Shown piece after piece: positions 59,150 through 64,000 of a stretch of DNA of 64,000 bases; position 1 is the stretch's first letter, and every line of letters begins with the position of its first letter. The translations under genes were made by a program, and so were the position numbers. The DNA lies in contig JACQYS010000001.1 in NCBI GenBank assembly GCA_016208105.1, positions 62,001 to 126,000 on the forward strand. The letters are read 5' to 3'. Below the pieces are notes generated by a model, which was given only the letters and a program-made list of their open reading frames with translations, did not search any database and was not told where the DNA came from. This DNA is from Desulfovibrio sp. Its GTDB lineage: Bacteria; Desulfobacterota; Desulfovibrionia; Desulfovibrionales; Desulfovibrionaceae.

Positions 59150-59235
59150 TCGACCAACGGCATCTTTGGCGGCGCGCATCTGGTTCATTCAGGGCGCGCC
59201 GCCGGGTGCCTCGGGGCAGGCCGGGAGGGTGTGAG

Positions 59236-60363
59236 ATGAAAAAAGGTTGTTGCGGCAAAATCATCGTGTTTCTGGTGTTGGCCGCGTTGGCCTTGCTTTC
59301 GGGCTGCTCCTCCATCGGGCCAAGCCGAATGGTCCAGGACCGCACCGATTACGTCGCCTCCCTCACCGAATCCTGGAAGCGCCAGATACTGCTCAATATC
59401 GTCAAGGTCCGCTATGTGGAGCCAATGTTCTTCATGGACGTGGGCGACATTGTGGCCGGCTACACCGTCGAGACCGGGGGCACTGCCGGCTTTTCGCGCT
59501 CCATGTACGACTCGCCGACCCCGATAACAGACAACAACAACCCAGTGTTCGGCAACTTCGGCAGACTGGAATTCGGAGTGAGCGGGCGGTTCACCGACCG
59601 GCCCACCGTCACCTACAAGCCCATGACCGGAACCCCGTTCCTCAAGGGTATCATGTACGCATTGCCCTTGCGTAATATCTTGGGTGGGCTTGATACGGGG
59701 ATATCGGCGCAATTTCTTTTCAATCTTGGCGTTCGCTCAATGAACGGCCTGCGCAATGCGTCGCTAACAGCCAAAGGCAGCGCATCGGCGCAGGATGAAT
59801 TCAGGAAAGCGGTGGAGTTGTTGGCTCAGTTGCAGCTGGCCGGAGCCTTGCGGATAAGGAGCGAGCCCTCCCAGAGCGGCAAAGAGGGGAAGTTGCTGAT
59901 GTCGCTTGGAGGCAAGCGTTCTACCCCGGAGGTGGTCGCTCAAGCAGGGGAGTTGCGGGTGCTTCTCGACTTGGACCCGGCGTTGCAGGAGTATGAGGTG
60001 ATAAACGCCCCGGAAGCCCAGAACCGCGGACAGATCGCGCTGCAGACGTATTCCTTGATGCAGATCATGGCCGCTGTGGCAGCCCGGGTGGACATACCCG
60101 AGGCGGACATCGCCTCGAAGCGGGCCCTTCCCAAACCGCTTGAGGCGGCGGGTGAAGGCGTGATGGGCGCGGTTTCTGTGCGCAGCGGGGCGGTAAAGCC
60201 AGGGGACGCCTTCGCGGCGATCAATTTTCATGGCCACTGGTTCTGGGTGGATGATCGCGACCTTGCCACCAAACGGGTATTCTCCTTTCTCATGCTGGCC
60301 TTCACCTTGATGGATGAAAAGGCAGGTTCTCCGCCGCTGCAATTGACCATACCGGTGCAATAA
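59236..60363 (+). CDS. Lipoprotein of unknown function (paralogue of the one at 32 kb)
   Basis: A 375-residue lipoprotein (ALLSGCSSIGP lipobox). It matches the 32038-33189 protein in order: RTDYVASLTESWKRQILLN, KVRYVEPMFFMDVGDI, FGVSGRFTDRPTVTYKPM and the terminal WFWVDDRDLATKRVFSF plus LTIPV. No enzymatic motif is seen. Placement among exported hydrolases suggests it is a partner, perhaps anchoring or presenting them. ATG 59236 has GGGAGGG upstream. I do not know a named family. Confidence 0.86.
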   Translation: MKKGCCGKIIVFLVLAALALLSGCSSIGPSRMVQDRTDYVASLTESWKRQILLNIVKVRYVEPMFFMDVGDIVAGYTVETGGTAGFSRSMYDSPTPITDNNNPVFGNFGRLEFGVSGRFTDRPTVTYKPMTGTPFLKGIMYALPLRNILGGLDTGISAQFLFNLGVRSMNGLRNASLTAKGSASAQDEFRKAVELLAQLQLAGALRIRSEPSQSGKEGKLLMSLGGKRSTPEVVAQAGELRVLLDLDPALQEYEVINAPEAQNRGQIALQTYSLMQIMAAVAARVDIPEADIASKRALPKPLEAAGEGVMGAVSVRSGAVKPGDAFAAINFHGHWFWVDDRDLATKRVFSFLMLAFTLMDEKAGSPPLQLTIPVQ

Positions 60364-60431
60364 CGCGGCCAGAGCGAGGGACGTTTTAGTCTTTGGGCAG
60401 AGAAGCGGATGCTTCTTTGAAGGAGAGACGC

Positions 60432-62009
60432 ATGAAAACGCACATATTGGTTGCGAACTTCTTTTTCTTGTTGCTCTCTTTACCTGGAGTGGTGTTGGCC
60501 GGAGAGTCCAGAACCGGCGTCGTCTTGCTGGACAGTGGCCCTGTGCGCGGCAAAGTGGAAGGTGGAATACGCGAATTTCTCGGTATTCCCTACGCCGCGC
60601 CGCCCGTGGGCGAACTGCGCTGGAAACCTCCGCAGGCTGTCGCAGCCTGGACAACGGTACGAAACGCCACGGCATTCGGTCCGGCCTGCCCGCAATCTGG
60701 TCCGCTGGAACCCGGCTGCGCCGAGGACTGCCTCTCCCTGAACGTCTGGACGCCCGCCCGCAAGGCCGGGGACAAACTCCCGGTGATGGTTTGGATACAC
60801 GGAGGCGGGTTCAATTTCGGCGCCACCTCGCAGTCGGAATACCACGGGAGAAACCTCGCCGGAAAAGGCGTTGTGGTCGTGACAGTCAACTACCGCCTGG
60901 GGCCACTGGGGTTTTTCGTCCATCCGCAGCTCGCGGCCGAATCCGGAAAGGCCGTGGCCGGAAACTACGGCCTGCTCGATCAGATTGAGGCACTTCAGTG
61001 GGTGCGGCGCAACATTGCCGCATTCGGCGGCGATCCAGACCAGGTGACCATCTTCGGCCAGTCCGCCGGTTCGCGCTCGGTATCCCTGCTTACCCTGAGT
61101 CCTCTGGCCAAGGGGCTCTTCTGCCGGGCCATCGCCCAGAGCGGCGGACCGATTATCGGTTCTGAGTATCTGAACCCTTTCTTTGACGGGAACATGCCCA
61201 ACGTTTCGCGCATGGGCGAAACGTTGGGCGACCGCCTGGGCTGCCCCCAAGGCGTCGACGCCTTGTCCTGCATGCGAGCCAAGCCGGCTAGCGAGGTGAT
61301 CAAAGCGGCGGACTGTAGCACCGGCCTTTTCGACGAAGGTCTCTTTTTCGCCCCGGTATTCGACGGATGGGTTGTCCCCAGCGATGTTCGCACGGCCTTC
61401 TCGCCGGGCGCACCGCACGACGTGCCCATGATTGTGGGAAGCACGGGCGACGAGGGAACCGTCTACCTGCGCGGCGAGAAGGACCTTTCTCTCGCAAAAT
61501 ATCAAGCCTTCCTGAATGCCAGGTTTGGGCAGGACACGGCCGAGGCCTTGGCCATGTTCCCGGCCAAGGACGACCGGGACGTATACCAGGCCATCAATAG
61601 GTTCATAACCGTGGCCGTGAACGCCCAGCCCGCGCGGCTTATGGCCCGGACCCTGGCGGAGGGTAACTCCAAGGCCTTCCTTTACCGTTTCACCCGGCGT
61701 CCGAACACGGCCAAAGCCCGCGAACTGGCGGCCTTCCATGGGGTGGACCTGGCCTACGTGTTCGGAAATATGGCTGATTCTGAAGGGTATACGGCCGCAG
61801 ACAGGGAACTCTCCCGCCAGGTGATGGCCTATTGGGTGAACTTCGCGAAAACAGGCGACCCAAACGGCCCGGGGCTCCCCGCCTGGCCAGCCTATGACGC
61901 ACGGTCCGACAGCAACCTTAATTTTGCGGACACCGTTCAGGCCGAGCAGCATCTTTACCAGAGGGAATGCGATTTCATCGACAAGGTGTCGCGCTTTCGC
62001 CCGAACTGA
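60432..62009 (+). CDS. Exported type-B carboxylesterase
   Basis: A 525-residue esterase with a signal peptide (FFFLLLSLPGVVLAG). It has the carboxylesterase/cholinesterase set: FLGIPYAAPPVGELRWKPP, EDCLSLNVWTP, oxyanion HGGGFNFG, nucleophile FGQSAGSRSVSLL, catalytic Glu in GSTGDEGTVY and His in AFHGVDLAYVFG. It should hydrolyse carboxylic esters outside the cytoplasm. GGAG lies upstream at 60422. It is in line with the surrounding hydrolase genes. Confidence 0.93.
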   Translation: MKTHILVANFFFLLLSLPGVVLAGESRTGVVLLDSGPVRGKVEGGIREFLGIPYAAPPVGELRWKPPQAVAAWTTVRNATAFGPACPQSGPLEPGCAEDCLSLNVWTPARKAGDKLPVMVWIHGGGFNFGATSQSEYHGRNLAGKGVVVVTVNYRLGPLGFFVHPQLAAESGKAVAGNYGLLDQIEALQWVRRNIAAFGGDPDQVTIFGQSAGSRSVSLLTLSPLAKGLFCRAIAQSGGPIIGSEYLNPFFDGNMPNVSRMGETLGDRLGCPQGVDALSCMRAKPASEVIKAADCSTGLFDEGLFFAPVFDGWVVPSDVRTAFSPGAPHDVPMIVGSTGDEGTVYLRGEKDLSLAKYQAFLNARFGQDTAEALAMFPAKDDRDVYQAINRFITVAVNAQPARLMARTLAEGNSKAFLYRFTRRPNTAKARELAAFHGVDLAYVFGNMADSEGYTAADRELSRQVMAYWVNFAKTGDPNGPGLPAWPAYDARSDSNLNFADTVQAEQHLYQRECDFIDKVSRFRPN

Positions 62010-62080
62010 GTGAGCGTCGTGCCCGGTCCGTACCCTTCCGCTTTCTCCGAAACAGGGATCAACGAGAAGGAGCCTGTCCG

Positions 62081-63409
62081 ATGAAACTTGCCCGCATCAA
62101 TCCCCTGGTCATCCTGGCGGTGTTTCTCTTCGCGGCGCTCCTGGAATGGGGCGCTGTTTCTCCGGCGCGGGCCAGCGGCGATACGGCCTCTCAATCCATT
62201 GGCGTCGCCGAACGGGCCATGGACAAATTCCTGTTCAATGACCGGGCCTTTGTGTTCCAGACCCTGTGGCATGCGGGTGTGATCGTTTCCGGCGGGGCGG
62301 ATCTGGGCGAGTTGCTGAGCGTAACCAGCAGAATACAAGATGGCGACACGGAAAGCTGGTACCGGGCCTGGAACGACATGGCCCAAACACTGCGAGTCAA
62401 GGCCGATGCGTACGCCGCTGCCGGTCACGCCCAGAGCGCCATGCAAACCTATCTCCGGGCCACCAACGCCTTCCGGGCCGCAGGGGTTTTCCTCTACGGC
62501 ACCGAACGGGGGGGAGCGTCCTGGCAGGACGGCCGCGACACATTCCTCAAGGCCGCGGCACTCTCCCAGGGACGCATCCGGCCCGTACGCATCCCATACG
62601 AGGGAACCACCCTGCCGGGATACCTGCTCACCCCGGACAACAGCGGCAAAAAACGGCCCCTGTTTCTGCTCCAGACCGGCCTGGACGGCTCGGCCGAGGA
62701 TCTCTATCTCATGGTCGGCGCCCAGGTGGTGAAGCGCGGATACAGTTGTCTGATCTTCGAAGGACCGGGCCAGGGGGAGATGATCATCAAACAGGGCCTG
62801 CCCTTCAGGCCCGACTGGGAGAAGGTGGTCACCCCGGTGGTGGACTTCGCGGTGGCCCTTCCCGAGGTGGACGGCGAACGCATGGCCATCATCGGCTACT
62901 CCATGGCCGTGCCCAGGGCCCTGGCCTTTGAGAAGCGCATCAAGTGGGGCATCGCCAACGGAGGAGTGTGGAGTGTTTATGACGGGATCGTGAACCAGCT
63001 GCCCGAAGCGGTGCGAAAGATTGCCGCAGACCCGCGCCAGGCCGACGCCGTGGACGCGCTTATCTATCAGGAAATGGACAAGAGCCTGGCGATGCGCCAC
63101 GCCATCAACCAGCGGCTGTGGGTCTTCAAGGCCGCTTCGCCAAGTGAGCTGTTCCGCAAACTAAGACCCTACACCGTGGCCGACACCGCAGGCAGGATCA
63201 AGGCTGAAATGCTGGTGGTCAACTCCAATGCCGACACGGTGAACGACTCCCAGGTTCAGTCCAAACAGTTCTACAAAGCGCTCAAAACCAAGAAAACCTT
63301 CCTGGAGTTCGACGCCAGCCAGGGCGCCCAGTTCCATTGCCAGATCGGGGCCTTTCTGGTGTCCAGCGAGGACATCCTCAATTGGCTGGATGAGAGGGCC
63401 AAACCGTGA
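62081..63409 (+). CDS. Exported alpha/beta hydrolase (paralogue 2)
   Basis: A 442-residue protein with a signal peptide (VILAVFLFAALLEWGAVSPARA), without a lipobox, so periplasmic or secreted. It resembles the 57830 protein throughout: DGDTESWYRAWNDMAQTLRVKAD, VRIPYEGTTLPGYLLTPDNS, YSCLIFEGPGQGEMIIKQG and QFHCQIGAF. The nucleophile elbow reads AIIGYSMAVPRA, where the last Gly of GxSxG is Ala. AAGGAG lies 9 nt before the ATG. Confidence 0.88.
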   Translation: MKLARINPLVILAVFLFAALLEWGAVSPARASGDTASQSIGVAERAMDKFLFNDRAFVFQTLWHAGVIVSGGADLGELLSVTSRIQDGDTESWYRAWNDMAQTLRVKADAYAAAGHAQSAMQTYLRATNAFRAAGVFLYGTERGGASWQDGRDTFLKAAALSQGRIRPVRIPYEGTTLPGYLLTPDNSGKKRPLFLLQTGLDGSAEDLYLMVGAQVVKRGYSCLIFEGPGQGEMIIKQGLPFRPDWEKVVTPVVDFAVALPEVDGERMAIIGYSMAVPRALAFEKRIKWGIANGGVWSVYDGIVNQLPEAVRKIAADPRQADAVDALIYQEMDKSLAMRHAINQRLWVFKAASPSELFRKLRPYTVADTAGRIKAEMLVVNSNADTVNDSQVQSKQFYKALKTKKTFLEFDASQGAQFHCQIGAFLVSSEDILNWLDERAKP

Positions 63410-63508
63410 CCATTCAGGCGGCCCAGGGGGGGAGAAGCCTCTGTGCTTGAACCGCAACATCAGCGTCCAGCATGTTGGCCAAAACCATCTCACGCGGGAG
63501 CTCTCTGC

Positions 63509-64000
63509 ATGTCTGTGCGCGCTGTGATGACGGGCTACGCCCTTCTGTCGGCTTGCCTGCTGCTTTCGTGCGCTTCCCAGGCGCCTCAGACCGGTGTTGC
63601 CGAAGCTCAGGGCCCCATGCACGCGCAAACGGCGGATCGGGCGGTGGATCCGCACGCGGCGCATTCGCGTTTCCGCTTCTCGGACCAGACAATGGACTTC
63701 GTGTTCGGTTCTCTGGTCCTTGGTTCAGCCGTGAACCACGGCTGCGAAATTGGCGAAGCATTCGCCACAGCGAACAACGTGAAGGATGGCGACGCGGCGA
63801 GCTGGCAGGAACAATGGCTGAAGACCGCAGCCCTCATCGAGGCGAGAGGTGAAACAGCATTGTCTGCGGGACATGCCGTCAGCGCCAGGGATCAGTTCCT
63901 GCGGGCCAGCTACGCCTACCGACTCGGCATGGTGTCCATGCTCCCGGACGACCCCCGCTTGAGGGAAACGGCCAAGCGCAGCCGCGACCTGATGAACCGG
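63509..64000 (+). CDS. Lipoprotein alpha/beta hydrolase (paralogue 3), N-terminal part
   Basis: The first 164 codons of a third copy; the gene continues past the right edge. A lipobox (CLLLSCASQ) follows a signal peptide. FSDQTMDFVFGSLVLGSAVNHGCEIGEAF and DGDAASWQEQWLK match the 57830 protein closely (TFGSVVLGSTINHGCETGEAF there), closer than either is to the 62081 protein. GGGAG lies 8 nt before the ATG. Confidence 0.85.
   Translation, partial: MSVRAVMTGYALLSACLLLSCASQAPQTGVAEAQGPMHAQTADRAVDPHAAHSRFRFSDQTMDFVFGSLVLGSAVNHGCEIGEAFATANNVKDGDAASWQEQWLKTAALIEARGETALSAGHAVSARDQFLRASYAYRLGMVSMLPDDPRLRETAKRSRDLMNR

Overview
The window looks like chromosomal DNA from a Desulfovibrionaceae-type bacterium (Desulfovibrio or Fundidesulfovibrio relatives). 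It is GC-rich. Its aromatic operon starts with the alternative early shikimate enzymes (ADH synthase and dehydroquinate synthase II), followed by pheA and aroA, an order I associate with Desulfovibrio. All calls rest on reading the sequence and on family knowledge; no database search was run.

Layout. (1) 1-3.8 kb, minus strand: aromatic amino acid operon preceded by a transcription attenuator, whose 29-residue leader peptide carries a Phe/Tyr/Trp run (FYFWFYFWF) and whose RNA can form competing hairpins. (2) 3.8-13 kb, minus strand: MFS transporter with TetR regulator, secreted VanX-like dipeptidase, a receiver / small Cys protein / SpoIIE-phosphatase signalling set, a UvrD-type helicase and a phosphodiesterase-family protein. 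(3) 13.2-23.95 kb: an integrated mobilizable element in the 3' end of tRNA-Leu(UAA). It has a tyrosine integrase, an AlpA-type regulator, a DUF3987 protein and a ColE1-like mob module (mobC, mobA with two genes nested in it). Its cargo is a nitric oxide/oxygen defence set: Crp/Fnr regulator, quinol NO reductase and flavodiiron protein. (4) 24.3-32 kb: XylFGH-type sugar ABC transporter, DegT/StrS aminotransferase, Gfo/Idh/MocA dehydrogenase and a sugar-porter MFS protein in one direction. (5) 32-37.5 kb: a lipoprotein of unknown function, a candidate 41-residue protein and two histidine kinases.

(6) 37.6-64 kb: a large plus-strand locus built around a Tad/Flp pilus-secretion machine (Flp pilin, several pseudopilin-like proteins, CpaB, secretin, a fused TadZ-TadA protein, TadB carrying a TPR segment, TadC, plus a second GspE-type ATPase). 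It is framed by Ser/Thr phosphorylation genes: a PknB-like kinase at the start, and three FHA proteins and a PP2C phosphatase at the end. After it comes a run of exported alpha/beta hydrolases, a type-B carboxylesterase and a lipoprotein related to the one at 32-33 kb. Three sites with Pho-box geometry (two TGTCA-like repeats 11 bp apart, each with a suitably spaced -10) precede the kinase, the pilin genes and the hydrolases. The best candidate for an undescribed system is therefore a phosphate-starvation-controlled, threonine-phosphorylation-gated Tad apparatus with a dedicated set of exported hydrolases and lipoproteins. No prepilin peptidase is seen in the window.
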